Part shown: one piece after another, positions 40,607-49,510 of the stretch | Layout: each line of letters starts with the position of its first letter | Numbering within the stretch: the first letter of the stretch is position 1 | Assembly (NCBI RefSeq): GCF_900112765.1 | Contig: NZ_FOMZ01000010.1 | Location: 62,001-126,000, forward strand | Length of the DNA: 64,000 nucleotides | Direction: 5' to 3' | Source of the DNA: Actinopolyspora alba | GTDB taxonomy: Bacteria; Actinomycetota; Actinomycetes; Mycobacteriales; Pseudonocardiaceae | Notes under the pieces: model-generated | Seen by the model: the letters and a program-made list of their open reading frames with translations, nothing else | The model's database searches: none | What the model was told of the DNA's origin: nothing | Program-made: the position numbers and the translations under genes

Positions 40607-42679
40607 TTGAACGACACCTTCGTGAACCCCTACACCTTCGTTCCGTTCCCGAAAGCCGGACCACACCGCTGTGAACCACACGGTCACCTCGGACAGGGCG
40701 AGTTGCTCTCCGGGAAGCTGGTGCTCGCGCTCCACGCGCGAACCCCGCTGCTGATCCGCGAGATGAACGACACGAAGCGAGCGGAACCCGACCTGCCGCG
40801 CAGACCCGACGGCACCCCGATCATCCCCGGCTCCTCGCTGAAGGGAGCCCTGCGCTCGCTGCACGAGACCCTGACCGGCAGCTGCCTGCGGGTGTTCGAC
40901 GAGGACTTCGTTCCCGGATACCGCGATCCCGCCTCCACGGAGAAAACCGGCAAGCGGCACATGGCGATCGTGGAGCGGCACGACAGCGAGGACACCCCAC
41001 CGGTGCTGCGAGTGTGCGACAAGGGATCTACCGAAGCCCGACTGCGCCAGGAGGAACTAGCGCGACTCCACCGCGAGGAAGAGCCGCTGACCTCCGGTGA
41101 CCGGCTGAAGGTGGACTTCGACGACGAAAGCGGAAGGCCAGTACGAGCCCACCACCACTCCGAAGGTGAGTGGGTGGTGCTACTCAGCGACGCGAGTGCC
41201 CGCAAGCAGCACCAGCCCTACTACGCGCACATCCGCAGCTTCACCGGCGAATCCCCCAAACAACAGCTTCAACAAGAGGTTTGGGACGACTTCCGCAGCG
41301 CCGTCGAGAACGCCGACGAGCTGCGCACCGCCCAGCAGGGCAAGCGGGACGAACAGGACCCCTTCACCGAGGTCACCTTCACCCACGTCCCGAAAGGTCG
41401 CAAGGCCGAGCAGGGCACCAGGTACGAGCTGGGCAGGCGACACCTGGCCTCTAAACGACTGCGCCCTGGCCAGCCGGTGTGGGTGACCACGAAGTCCAAC
41501 GGCGAGATCGACAGTCTGCGACTGGGCATGCTCGGCCGTCACGCCGGTAAGTACCCCGCCGGAGACCGAGTGAGGCCCGAACTGCTGCCCTGCCGTGACC
41601 ACGAGGAGCTGTGCCCGAGCTGCCGGTTGTTCGGTTCCGCGGACACGGCGGGCAAGGACAGCGAGAAAGCACAGCAGCGCTCCTACCGAGGCCACGTCCG
41701 CGTCGGCGACGCGGTGGCGCTGGACGAAGTGACCCCGTGGTCAGTGACGCTGCCGCCGATGGGCATCCCACGTCCCGGCGCCGGGCAGTTCTACCTGGTC
41801 AACGACGCCAAGGTTCGAGGCAACGCGGCGGTGGACCCGCCACTGCGAGAGTGGGGCTCGGCCGCCGACCAAGGTGATCAGCCGCGCGATCTCCGAGGCC
41901 GCAAGCACTACTGGCACACCCCAACCGAGAACGGGGGAAAGCCGAGTCGAGCCGAGGCACGGAAACACCAACTCAACAGCGACATGACCAGCGAGGCGAA
42001 GCTGTTCCCGACCGGAACCCGCTTCACCGTCACCATCGCCTTCACCGATGTCGACGAGGTCCAGCTCGGTGGCCTGCTGGCCTGCCTGTCTCCGAGCTCG
42101 GTGCTGGGCGGAGAACTGTGGCAGCACGTCGGCGGCGGTCGCCCGCTCGGGCTCGGCTCCTGCACGTTCGAGCTCGACGAGCACGCCAGTGAGATCCGCC
42201 GTTCCGGGGCACGGTACGGCGCGGCACAAGAACCGGTGGACCCGAGCCCGGAGCGGTTCCGGGCGGAGTTCCAGAGCTGGATGCGCCAACAGGCACCGGC
42301 AGCTCACGAACTCTGGCCGCAACTGAGAAAGGCGCTGTCACCGAACACCGTGAATCCGAACTCGGTGTGGTACCCACCGGGCGCGTACTGGAACCAGCAG
42401 GACTCCGAGAACTTCGACCGGGGTTACGAGTTCTGGAAGCGGACCAGCGGTACGGAGTTGAAGCCCAATACCGACGGTCCCCGAATAGGTTACCCGCTGC
42501 TGGCACTGCCGGACATCGACGAGCAGAGCCAGGAACTGCCGATCATTCCCAACGCCCAGGGCGGCGACGAGGAAAAGTCCGAAAAGCTGCCGAACCAGGT
42601 GTGGCCTCCGAGTAACCGGCGGAGCGGCACACGGGACAACGCGAACTGGAAGAACCACCCGAAAGGCAAGCGGCGATGA
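40607..42679 (+). CDS. TIGR03986-like RAMP protein of type III CRISPR complex
   Basis: A 690-residue RAMP. It opens with FVNPYTFVPFP, the hallmark of the TIGR03986 family; then a ferredoxin-fold with the RAMP loop IIPGSSLKGALRSLHE near residue 75, a cysteine set CRDHEELCPSCRLFG near 328-342 (zinc or RNA-binding knuckle), and a glycine-rich end LGGELWQHVGGGRPLGLGSC near 505. Such proteins form the Cas7-like backbone of type III-D complexes. TTG 40607 lies six bases after GGGGAGG. First gene of the operon; its stop overlaps the Cas10 start by four bases. Confidence 0.85.
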   Translation: MNDTFVNPYTFVPFPKAGPHRCEPHGHLGQGELLSGKLVLALHARTPLLIREMNDTKRAEPDLPRRPDGTPIIPGSSLKGALRSLHETLTGSCLRVFDEDFVPGYRDPASTEKTGKRHMAIVERHDSEDTPPVLRVCDKGSTEARLRQEELARLHREEEPLTSGDRLKVDFDDESGRPVRAHHHSEGEWVVLLSDASARKQHQPYYAHIRSFTGESPKQQLQQEVWDDFRSAVENADELRTAQQGKRDEQDPFTEVTFTHVPKGRKAEQGTRYELGRRHLASKRLRPGQPVWVTTKSNGEIDSLRLGMLGRHAGKYPAGDRVRPELLPCRDHEELCPSCRLFGSADTAGKDSEKAQQRSYRGHVRVGDAVALDEVTPWSVTLPPMGIPRPGAGQFYLVNDAKVRGNAAVDPPLREWGSAADQGDQPRDLRGRKHYWHTPTENGGKPSRAEARKHQLNSDMTSEAKLFPTGTRFTVTIAFTDVDEVQLGGLLACLSPSSVLGGELWQHVGGGRPLGLGSCTFELDEHASEIRRSGARYGAAQEPVDPSPERFRAEFQSWMRQQAPAAHELWPQLRKALSPNTVNPNSVWYPPGAYWNQQDSENFDRGYEFWKRTSGTELKPNTDGPRIGYPLLALPDIDEQSQELPIIPNAQGGDEEKSEKLPNQVWPPSNRRSGTRDNANWKNHPKGKRR

Positions 42680-44091
42680 GTGACTATCTGGATGTGGCGG
42701 TGGTGCGCATCCAGTCGTGGTTGAGCCGGGTCCCGGATCTCGCCGGACGACGGGGTGCCTCCGCCATGATCAGACGGGCCACCGAGCGCGATGCGATCGA
42801 CTCGCTGTTGACGGGTTGGGAGGACCACGCGGTGCGGTGCGCCGAGGCGGGCCACGTGGACGGCGTGGTGCCGCTGCGGCTGCGGGCCGAGGACGAGGAG
42901 ACGCGACGCGAAGTGGAGCGGCTCGTGGTGGGTCACCTGCGCGAGCGGTTACCGGGAGCTTCGCTGCGCAGCACGCTGCGGCGGGGTGAGGACTGGCTGG
43001 CCGCCCACGACGGTGCCCCCGCGTGCTGGGAGCGGGACTGGCCCGCCGCCGTCTCCGAATGGCCGCTGGGCAAGCAGTGCGACTGGTGTCAGACGTGGCC
43101 CGCCAAGGACCACCGCTGGACCGGGGCGAAGGAAAAACGCAAGCAGGAAGCGCTGTGCCCGGACTGCCTGCTCCGGTATGACAACGCGGGAAGCCCATCC
43201 AGTGACAAGGCGGAGCGGACCCCGGGTACTGAACGGGACCTGCTGGACCTCTGGGATAAGCAGCACAACACCGCTGCGCGAATTCCGGACAAGTTCCCCG
43301 AGCTGGTCGAGAAGTTCGGCGAACGGGGCGACAACACGCACCTGGCGACCGTGTACGCCGACGGCGACGCGATCAGCCAGTTCGGCAAGGAGCTGCACAA
43401 GCAGCGGTCTCGCGGTCGTGGCGGCGAGTTCGACATGGCCAAGGCCATCGATGACGCGACCTGGTGCGCCCTGCTGCGAGGAATCGAAGCGGTCGCCAAC
43501 CCCGACGCTGAGAGCGACTCCGGAATCAAGACGCTGCCGCTCGTGGCGCACCTCGTCGGTGGCGACGACGTGCTGGTCAGCCTGCCCGCGCACCGCGCGT
43601 GGCGGTTCGCCCTGGAGATGCAGCGGAAGTTCAACGAATCACTACGGAAAACGCTCAAAGATGCCGGGCTGGGGACCATCAAGGTGCCCACGCAGTCCGT
43701 GGGCATGGTGTTCCACCACCATTCGAGCCCGCTGGCGACGGCCTCGGACCTGGCCGAGGAGCTGCTGCAGGAGACCAAGCGCGACTACCGAAGCAGCAGG
43801 GCCTCGCTGGGCTGGCAGGACATCACCAATGACGGGCCGCACCCGGTCGGACGCGGCGGCATCACTCCGGAAACGCTGGAGCACTGCTGGCACTACCTGA
43901 CGGAACTGTCGAGGCTCGGCGGCTCCGCACTCGCCAACCTGGCGAAACTCGCCCGCACGAACGATCAACAGCGGCTCCACCAACAGGCCGAGCGGCTGGG
44001 CCGCGAGGAACTCGTGGCGAGGTTCGATTCCGATTCCATCCCACTCGCGGACGCGGTGGGCATGGTGCGCTGGTGGAAGGAGTGGTCATGA
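42676..44091 (+). CDS. cas10: Cas10/Cmr2-like subunit without HD domain, intact GGDD
   Basis: A 471-residue Cas10. It begins directly with the first palm (VAVVRIQSWLSRVPDLAGRRGAS, the Cmr2 'Q..I...R...D...GS' pattern), has a zinc knuckle (CDWCQTW ... CPDC near 136-165), a second palm with ATVYADGDAISQFGK near 225 and the cyclase motif LVGGDDVLVSLP near 293-304, then a helical C-terminus. The HD DNase of typical Cas10 is absent. By family knowledge an intact GGDD makes cyclic oligoadenylates when target RNA is bound, so signalling rather than DNA cutting is predicted. Overlaps both neighbours by four bases. Confidence 0.85.
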   Translation: MSDYLDVAVVRIQSWLSRVPDLAGRRGASAMIRRATERDAIDSLLTGWEDHAVRCAEAGHVDGVVPLRLRAEDEETRREVERLVVGHLRERLPGASLRSTLRRGEDWLAAHDGAPACWERDWPAAVSEWPLGKQCDWCQTWPAKDHRWTGAKEKRKQEALCPDCLLRYDNAGSPSSDKAERTPGTERDLLDLWDKQHNTAARIPDKFPELVEKFGERGDNTHLATVYADGDAISQFGKELHKQRSRGRGGEFDMAKAIDDATWCALLRGIEAVANPDAESDSGIKTLPLVAHLVGGDDVLVSLPAHRAWRFALEMQRKFNESLRKTLKDAGLGTIKVPTQSVGMVFHHHSSPLATASDLAEELLQETKRDYRSSRASLGWQDITNDGPHPVGRGGITPETLEHCWHYLTELSRLGGSALANLAKLARTNDQQRLHQQAERLGREELVARFDSDSIPLADAVGMVRWWKEWS

Positions 44092-44645
44092 AATCCACGG
44101 TGGAATTCGAGATAACCTTCCACGGACCGTTCCGGGTATCGACCGGGCACGCCCGCTCGGGAGTGGACTCTTCCGTCCCCGATACCGAGCGACTGCCCAA
44201 CACCAGCCTGAAGGGCGTCATGCGCGCCACCGCCAAGCGGCTGCTCGGTGAGGAAGCGGCGATCGTCGGTGAGGTGTTCGGCTCCTACCGCCACGAGTCC
44301 CCGTGGCGCTGGAAAAGCGCGAAGCCCGGAACCTCCAGCTGGCCCGCGCCACAGCCTGCGGCGCGGGTACGGATCGACCCGAGTACCCACAGCGCGAGCG
44401 AGGACATGCTGGCGGTCAGCGAACAGACCTGGGCCGAGCGCGCCGAGTTCCGCGTCGAATCACGCGGCCACCTGAGTGGGGAAACGCTGCGCAAACACCG
44501 GCTGGTGCTGGCCGTGACCGGGCAGGCCATCCACTCGCTCGGTGCGGAGACCCGGCGCGGCCTGGGTTGGGTCGGCATCAGCTGCACCAACGTCGAACTT
44601 GACGAGCGATCCGTAGCGGAATTCCTGGAGTTGAAGCAGGCATGA
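44088..44645 (+). CDS. Small Cas7/Csm3-like RAMP
   Basis: A 185-residue RAMP with ITFHGPFRVSTG at the first strand, the loop RLPNTSLKGVMRATAKRLL near residue 45 and a C-terminal glycine loop GAETRRGLGWVGIS near 152. ARVRIDPSTHSASEDML in the middle matches the Csm3 region after the thumb. An Asp near residue 30 (SGVDSSVPD) sits where Csm3 has its catalytic Asp, so target-RNA cutting is possible. ATG 44088 overlaps the Cas10 stop (ATGA) and follows GGAG. Likely repeated along the crRNA. Confidence 0.82.
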   Translation: MKSTVEFEITFHGPFRVSTGHARSGVDSSVPDTERLPNTSLKGVMRATAKRLLGEEAAIVGEVFGSYRHESPWRWKSAKPGTSSWPAPQPAARVRIDPSTHSASEDMLAVSEQTWAERAEFRVESRGHLSGETLRKHRLVLAVTGQAIHSLGAETRRGLGWVGISCTNVELDERSVAEFLELKQA

Positions 44646-45865
44646 CCCAACACGCATTGGTGACAGTGCGTCTCGAAGAGCCGATGGTGGCGGGCAAGAA
44701 CCCGCGCGCCGACTCCCGGCAGGACAGCCACAACCACGTGCCCGGTTCGGTGCTGCGCGGGGCGCTGGCGGCGGTGTGGCTGCGGGAGCACGGCACCGAG
44801 GCCAACACTTCCCCGGAGTTCGAGCGGGTCTTCGAGGGGGAGGGCTCCTTCGGTCCGCTGCACTACGCGTCGAGCAAACCCGTCCCGCTGTCGATGCTGA
44901 CGCACAAGTACGAGCCCGCGAACACCTGCAAGCAGTTGTGGTGGGACCAGGCTCGCGGTGAGAAAGCGAGCCACTGCCCGAACGACAGATGTGGCAGTCA
45001 GCTGGAGGAAAGCAAGGGACAGCCGTACGGCAAGGTTCCGAGCGTCGACCGCACCATGGTCGCGCTGTCCACCGATGGGGTGGCGCTGGACGGCAGCCTC
45101 TACAGCCAGCGGGCAGTGCAGGACGGCCTGCTGCTGCGCGGCTGGGTCTACGGGGACGCGGTGCGGGCGTTGTACCCCGAGGGCACGGCCATCGAATCGC
45201 TGCTGCTGGGATCGCGGCGCAGCCTTCGTGGCGAAGCCACGGTCGAGGTGGACACCGAAGCGGTTCCCGAACCGGTGGAGCTCTACGGCGAGGAGGTCGT
45301 GCTGCGGCTCGCCGCGCCCGGCGCGTTCGTGGACGAGTTCGGCATGCCCAGTGCGACACCGGACCCGGACGAGCTCTCCGAACAGCTGGGCGTGTCCGAA
45401 GTGGAGATCATCGACTCCTGGAGCCGCTGGGAGGAGGCCGGTGGGTGGCACGCGGCCAGCGGGCTGCCCAAACCCGTCGAGCGGGTGGTCTCGGCCGGTT
45501 CGACCTACCGGGTGAGGTGCGCGGAACCTCCCACCGAAACCGCCCGACGCCGGTTGATGACACGCGGTATTGGCCTGCGCCGCCGCGAGGGGTTCGGGGC
45601 GCTCTACCGTTGCGAACCGCCGTGGGGAATCAGCTCCTTTACCGGGCACGCAGCCGCACTGCGGGCTCATCCGGAGCTGGTTTCCCGATTCCAGGCACGG
45701 CTCGAAGAAATCCGGCTGGACAATGCCGACGATTCCCAGTTCGACGATGCGCTCCGGTCGACCGAGTACGACGATCGAATCCACCAGGCCATCCAAGCGG
45801 TGCTGACGGTCAAGGACGCGGAAATCTACGAGCAGATCTTGAGGTACATGGAGCAGAACCGATGA
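44642..45865 (+). CDS. csx10: Csx10-like RAMP
   Basis: A 407-residue protein of the Csx10 group, the marker of subtype III-D. The N-terminus reads VTVRLEEPMVAGKNPRAD with HVPGSVLRGALAAVWL near residue 32; a zinc site KYEPANTCKQLWW ... CPNDRCGS lies near 90-120; the C-terminal glycine loop is RGIGLRRREGFGAL near 305. Csx10 is thought to cap the 5' handle of the crRNA, as Csm4/Cmr3 do. Overlaps both neighbours by four bases. Confidence 0.82.
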   Translation: MTQHALVTVRLEEPMVAGKNPRADSRQDSHNHVPGSVLRGALAAVWLREHGTEANTSPEFERVFEGEGSFGPLHYASSKPVPLSMLTHKYEPANTCKQLWWDQARGEKASHCPNDRCGSQLEESKGQPYGKVPSVDRTMVALSTDGVALDGSLYSQRAVQDGLLLRGWVYGDAVRALYPEGTAIESLLLGSRRSLRGEATVEVDTEAVPEPVELYGEEVVLRLAAPGAFVDEFGMPSATPDPDELSEQLGVSEVEIIDSWSRWEEAGGWHAASGLPKPVERVVSAGSTYRVRCAEPPTETARRRLMTRGIGLRRREGFGALYRCEPPWGISSFTGHAAALRAHPELVSRFQARLEEIRLDNADDSQFDDALRSTEYDDRIHQAIQAVLTVKDAEIYEQILRYMEQNR

Positions 45866-47205
45866 AAAGCGCGCTGTTCAGCCTCCGGCTGCGGATGCTC
45901 ACTCCCGGCGGGGTGACCGCGCCTGAAGCACTCGACGCACCGCAGAACACCGTGGAACTGCGCCGGGACCACAACAACAACGTTCATCTCCCCGGCTCGA
46001 CCGTGGCGGGCAGCCTGCGGGAGCACTGCTCCCACTACACCGAGTTGCACCAAACCGGAGATCTGCCGGAGTTGTTCGGCCCAGCTCCGGAACCGAACGA
46101 GCGGCGCGCCGCCTCACCGGTCGGAGTGCTGGGCACGCTGCTGCGTGTTGAGAAGGAAACCTCGACGGCCAAGCGCACCTCGATCGACCGGAAACGCGGG
46201 GCGGCGGCCAACACCGAGTTGCACCACACCGAGCTGCTGGCCGCCGGGACCGAGTTCGACGTGGTGCTGCGCTGGGAGCACCCGGACGAGCGCCTCGATA
46301 CGTTCCTGCGGGCGTTGCGGGAGTGGCGGCCGAGCATCGGGCGCGGGGCCAGTCACGGAGCCGGAAAGTGCCAGGTGGTCGGACTCGGACACCGCGTCTA
46401 CGACCTCGACAACAGCACGGACCTGCTGGACTGGATCGGACTCGACTCGCCGGAGGACTACCCGACCGCGGAGCCGTGCACGAGCGAGGCTCCGGACGAC
46501 AGGCTGATCGACGTGGAACTGCGCATCGAAGACGGCCTGCACATCGGCGCGGGAGAGCCCGAGACGGATTCGGAGAGCGGCAAGCTGATCAGTCAAGCGC
46601 TCCGGCGCGACGAGGACGAGTTCCTGGTGCCAGGTACCAGCCTCAAGGGAGTGCTGCGCTCCCGCGTGGAGTACATCTGCCGCGTGGTCGGCGCTCCGGC
46701 GTGCACGGACAGGAATCGCGGGGATCGCGAAGATCGCGGGGATTGCGGGCGGTGCAGGCCGTGCCGGATCTTCGGATTCAGCGGCAAGGAAGCGCACACC
46801 CGCCGAGCCAGGATCGCGGTGCACGACAGCACCGTGACCGATCACGTCGCGGAACGGCGGCAGCACGTGGCGATTGACAGGTTCACCGGCGGAGCACGGC
46901 CGAAGCTGCTCTACACCGACGAGGTGGTGACGGCGGGACGGTTCCGGCTGCGTATCGACGAGCTCGAACCGCTCGACGAGCCGGAACCGGCCGGGGTGTC
47001 GAACTCGGCTGCTACTCCAGAAAACCGCACCGGAACGAACCGGTTGCTGCTGGAGGCGGCGCTGACCGACATCCACGACGGGCTGGTCGGCATCGGTGGG
47101 AGGACCACCGCGGGGTGCGGCACCGTCAGCGTCAGCGATCCCGACTGGCAGCGCCCCGCCGAGATGACGGAGTTGGCCGAACGGCTGCGTGAGGAGCACG
47201 TATGA
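45862..47205 (+). CDS. Fusion of two Cas7-like RAMP domains
   Basis: A 447-residue protein with two RAMP units. Unit 1 (about 1-200) has HLPGSTVAGSLREHC near residue 34 and a glycine loop IGRGASHGAGKCQVVG near 158. Unit 2 (about 215-447) has GLHIGAGEPETDSESGK, FLVPGTSLKGVLRSRVEYI near 255, a Cys cluster CGRCRPCRIFGFSG near 296, the Csm3-type RRQHVAIDRFTGGARPKLLYTDE near 332, and a final GIGGRTTAGCGTVS. Unit 2 is the more Csm3-like. Two backbone subunits on one chain fix their order in the complex. ATG 45862 overlaps the csx10 stop. Confidence 0.82.
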   Translation: MKSALFSLRLRMLTPGGVTAPEALDAPQNTVELRRDHNNNVHLPGSTVAGSLREHCSHYTELHQTGDLPELFGPAPEPNERRAASPVGVLGTLLRVEKETSTAKRTSIDRKRGAAANTELHHTELLAAGTEFDVVLRWEHPDERLDTFLRALREWRPSIGRGASHGAGKCQVVGLGHRVYDLDNSTDLLDWIGLDSPEDYPTAEPCTSEAPDDRLIDVELRIEDGLHIGAGEPETDSESGKLISQALRRDEDEFLVPGTSLKGVLRSRVEYICRVVGAPACTDRNRGDREDRGDCGRCRPCRIFGFSGKEAHTRRARIAVHDSTVTDHVAERRQHVAIDRFTGGARPKLLYTDEVVTAGRFRLRIDELEPLDEPEPAGVSNSAATPENRTGTNRLLLEAALTDIHDGLVGIGGRTTAGCGTVSVSDPDWQRPAEMTELAERLREEHV

Positions 47206-47684
47206 GGACTTCGTGGACGCTGCACGGCAGCGGACGTCGTCGCCTGGATGACGGCTGGGCTGGGCTGCACCGGATGGCCGAGGACTGGACGGCGGCGTGG
47301 TCGGACAACGACGGCTTCCATCTGGAGGTCATGCCCGAGCGGGCGCCGGTGACCACCCAGTTGTGGGCATGGACCACGCGGAAGTGGCTGCGGGTGCGGC
47401 TGGACCCGCCGCACTGGTGGGCGGCGGTGCTGCGCTACGAGTCCGAGCAGGACGGCGGTGAGGATCTCGTCGAGGAGTCGTGGTCGGCCGATGACGTGGC
47501 ACAGCCGCGAATCGATCGAGTGCTGCACTGGGACTCGAACGACAAGCGCATCCAGCAGCTCCGGAGCCCGAACGAGCGACCGTTCGACCACGAGATCTTC
47601 CGGCTGGTTCCGCTGCGTTCCCGGCCGACCACCGCCACCTTCATCGGCGGCAAGGATTCGGTGCCGCAATCGCTGCGCAAGTAG
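47202..47684 (+). CDS. Csx19-like small type III-D protein
   Basis: A 160-residue protein rich in Trp and Arg (LWAWTTRKWLRVRLDPPHWWAAVLR) with no RAMP loop. Position (last in a Csx10-containing operon), size and composition fit the Csx19/TIGR03984 family of III-D loci, whose role is unknown; the match is tentative. ATG overlaps the upstream stop by four bases, completing the coupled run of six genes. Confidence 0.65.
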   Translation: MRTSWTLHGSGRRRLDDGWAGLHRMAEDWTAAWSDNDGFHLEVMPERAPVTTQLWAWTTRKWLRVRLDPPHWWAAVLRYESEQDGGEDLVEESWSADDVAQPRIDRVLHWDSNDKRIQQLRSPNERPFDHEIFRLVPLRSRPTTATFIGGKDSVPQSLRK

Positions 47685-47753
47685 CGGCGAAACACCGGTA
47701 GGTTGTCGCCCGGACATACGACCGGGCGATGACGACGTGGAGGTCGGGACGCG

Positions 47754-48149
47754 GTGAAACGGACGCCCCCGAGAGGAGTCGTCACCGTGTTCGCGGTGGC
47801 GATGTTTCTGTTACTGCTGTTTCTCGGTGTCGAGAAATGGATACTGTGGACGATCGGCGTGCTGACCGTGATATTGGTGGCGGCCGAGGCCGGGCGCGAG
47901 ATGATGGCACGGAGCATCGAGAACCTGAAGGTGGAGTCGTTCGTAGCGCCGGACACCCTCGATCGGGCCAAGAACGCGGTGGGCGCGCTCGACGGGCGCG
48001 TGGCACACACCGCGAGCCTCTACGAGCTCACGGAGCACGCACTGCGCAGCGAAGTCGAACGACTCGAAGCCGAGCACAACGATGGGAGCAGGTTCCCGAA
48101 GCCGGACGGCGAATCCCGCACCGGTTCCGGGGCGAGGCGAAGCGGCTGA
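47754..48149 (+). CDS. Small two-helix membrane protein downstream of type III operon
   Basis: A 131-residue protein with two adjacent membrane helices (VVTVFAVAMFLLLLFLGVE and WILWTIGVLTVILVAAEAG, residues about 9-46) and a cytoplasmic helical part (about 50-105, probable coiled coil) ending in a polar tail. GTG 47754 has GGAGG ten bases upstream. It starts 69 bp after the csx19-like stop in the same direction and may belong to the same transcript. It could be an accessory membrane component, but nothing in it is diagnostic. Confidence 0.6.
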   Translation: MKRTPPRGVVTVFAVAMFLLLLFLGVEKWILWTIGVLTVILVAAEAGREMMARSIENLKVESFVAPDTLDRAKNAVGALDGRVAHTASLYELTEHALRSEVERLEAEHNDGSRFPKPDGESRTGSGARRSG

Positions 48150-48207
48150 CGGCATCTCCGAGGGCCGGAGCCCGACCGCCAAGTCCCGGCTCGTGATCGG
48201 TGAGCGT

Positions 48208-48227
48208 AAATTTCCCACGAAATCGCA
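48208..48227 (+). repeat. Dispersed palindrome, copy 11
   Basis: AAATTTCCCACGAAATCGCA, same core as copy 10. Copies 10 and 11 flank the SAVED/type III locus on its two outer sides. Confidence 0.75.
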
Positions 48228-48293
48228 GCGCCGCAGCGACGCAGGGGCGGCGGGAGCGGCACAGCGGAGGCAGGGCCTCGGCAACAGCTCGGG

Positions 48294-48851
48294 TCAGCGC
48301 TCCGCCGCACCCGCAGTGGTGATGCGGGTGACGGCCTCGCGGGTGAGGGCACGATCGTGGGGTTCGGGGGTCAGGGCGCGGTGCAGGGTCATCCCCTCGA
48401 TGAGGGCGTCGAGCTGGCGGGCCGTGTCCGGGTCGAAGTGCCTCTCCAGGTGGACCCGGCTGCGGCGCATCCACTCCTTGGTCAGTTCCCGGTAGGCGGG
48501 CTGCCGGGCGGCCAGGGTGTAGAGCTCCTGAGTGAGCACCAGGTAGCGCTGATCGTCCTCGGACAGCTCGTGGATGAGGTCGGTAACCGCGTCCCTGGCC
48601 CGCTCCCGGTCGGTCGGCGCGGCGAGGTAGCTGTCGAACAGGGCGACGATCCGCTCGGCGAACCTGCCGAACGCCTCCCGGAGCAGCTCCTCCAGCCCGC
48701 CGAAGTGGTAGGTCATCGATCCCAGCGGCACCCCCGCCCGGGTGGCGATCCGGCGGTGGGAGACGTTGGCGATTCCCTCCTCGGCGATCAGGTCGAGGGT
48801 CGCGTCGATGATGCGCTCGCGGCGCCGCGGGTCGGTGTGTCCGGTAGCCAT
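48294..48851 (-). CDS. TetR/AcrR family regulator
   Basis: A 185-residue repressor: N-terminal three-helix DNA-binding domain (RRRERIIDATLDLIAEEGIANVS, HRRIATRAGVPLGSMTYHFGGL) and a helical ligand domain. ATG 48851 begins the usual short lead to helix 1; ATG 48863, one base after the acetyltransferase stop, would add four residues. It is downstream of, and probably co-transcribed with, the acetyltransferase. Target unknown; the MFS exporter further upstream on the same strand is a candidate. Confidence 0.9.
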   Translation of the reverse strand: MATGHTDPRRRERIIDATLDLIAEEGIANVSHRRIATRAGVPLGSMTYHFGGLEELLREAFGRFAERIVALFDSYLAAPTDRERARDAVTDLIHELSEDDQRYLVLTQELYTLAARQPAYRELTKEWMRRSRVHLERHFDPDTARQLDALIEGMTLHRALTPEPHDRALTREAVTRITTAGAAER

Positions 48852-48864
48852 GACACCGAGCATC

Positions 48865-49446
48865 CTAGAGGTCGCGGACCTCGCGGGCCGGATTGCCGAC
48901 GGCGACGACGTCGGCGGGCACGTCCCTGGTAACCACCGCACCGGCACCGATGACGGAGTTCTCGCCGATGGTCACGCCGGGCAGCACGATGCAGCCGCCG
49001 CCGAGCCACACGTTGTCGCCGATGGTGATCGGGCTCGCCGCCTCCAGCTTGTCGCGCCGGGGTTGCGGTTCCAGCGGGTGCGTCGGGGTGAGCAACTGCA
49101 CTCCCGGACCGAGCTGGCAGTCCTCACCGATGGTGATCGAGGCGACGTCCAGCGCGGTGAGGTTGTAGTTGACGAAGCTGCGCGCCCCGATCGTGATGTT
49201 GCTGCCGTAGTCCACGTGCAGCGGTGGCCGCAGGTGCGCCTCATCGCCCACCGAGCCGAGCAGTTCGGCGAGGACCGGCCGCGCCGCGTCCGGATCCTCG
49301 ACGTAGGCGGCCTGGTAGCGGGCGGCCAGCCGTACTGCCCGCCGCTGCCTGCGGCCGAACTCGGGGTCGTCGGCGATATACAGGTCCCCGGCCGCCATGC
49401 GTTCGAGATTCGTGCGCGGATCGTCCGCGAAGTAGTCACTCGACAC
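48865..49446 (-). CDS. Maltose/galactoside O-acetyltransferase-like enzyme
   Basis: A 193-residue left-handed beta-helix acetyltransferase. An N-terminal Mac domain (MAAGDLYIADDPEFGRRQRRA) is followed by hexapeptide repeats and the catalytic His loop LLTPTHPLEPQPRRDKL near 118; the CoA-binding end reads IGAGAVVTRDVPADVVAVGNPARE. It transfers acetyl groups from acetyl-CoA to sugars. Lies between the MFS exporter and the TetR gene on the same strand, 64 bp after the former. Confidence 0.92.
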   Translation of the reverse strand: MSSDYFADDPRTNLERMAAGDLYIADDPEFGRRQRRAVRLAARYQAAYVEDPDAARPVLAELLGSVGDEAHLRPPLHVDYGSNITIGARSFVNYNLTALDVASITIGEDCQLGPGVQLLTPTHPLEPQPRRDKLEAASPITIGDNVWLGGGCIVLPGVTIGENSVIGAGAVVTRDVPADVVAVGNPAREVRDL

Positions 49447-49510
49447 GCGTACGATCGTACGCTCCGGTCCGATCCGGAACGCCCGAATCGGAGCATCTAC
49501 CGATCACGGC

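Noticed and set aside
42676-44091. Reading the 471-residue protein as a diguanylate cyclase
   Set aside because: GGDD rather than GGDEF, a Cmr2-type first palm, a zinc knuckle and its place among RAMP genes all fit Cas10.
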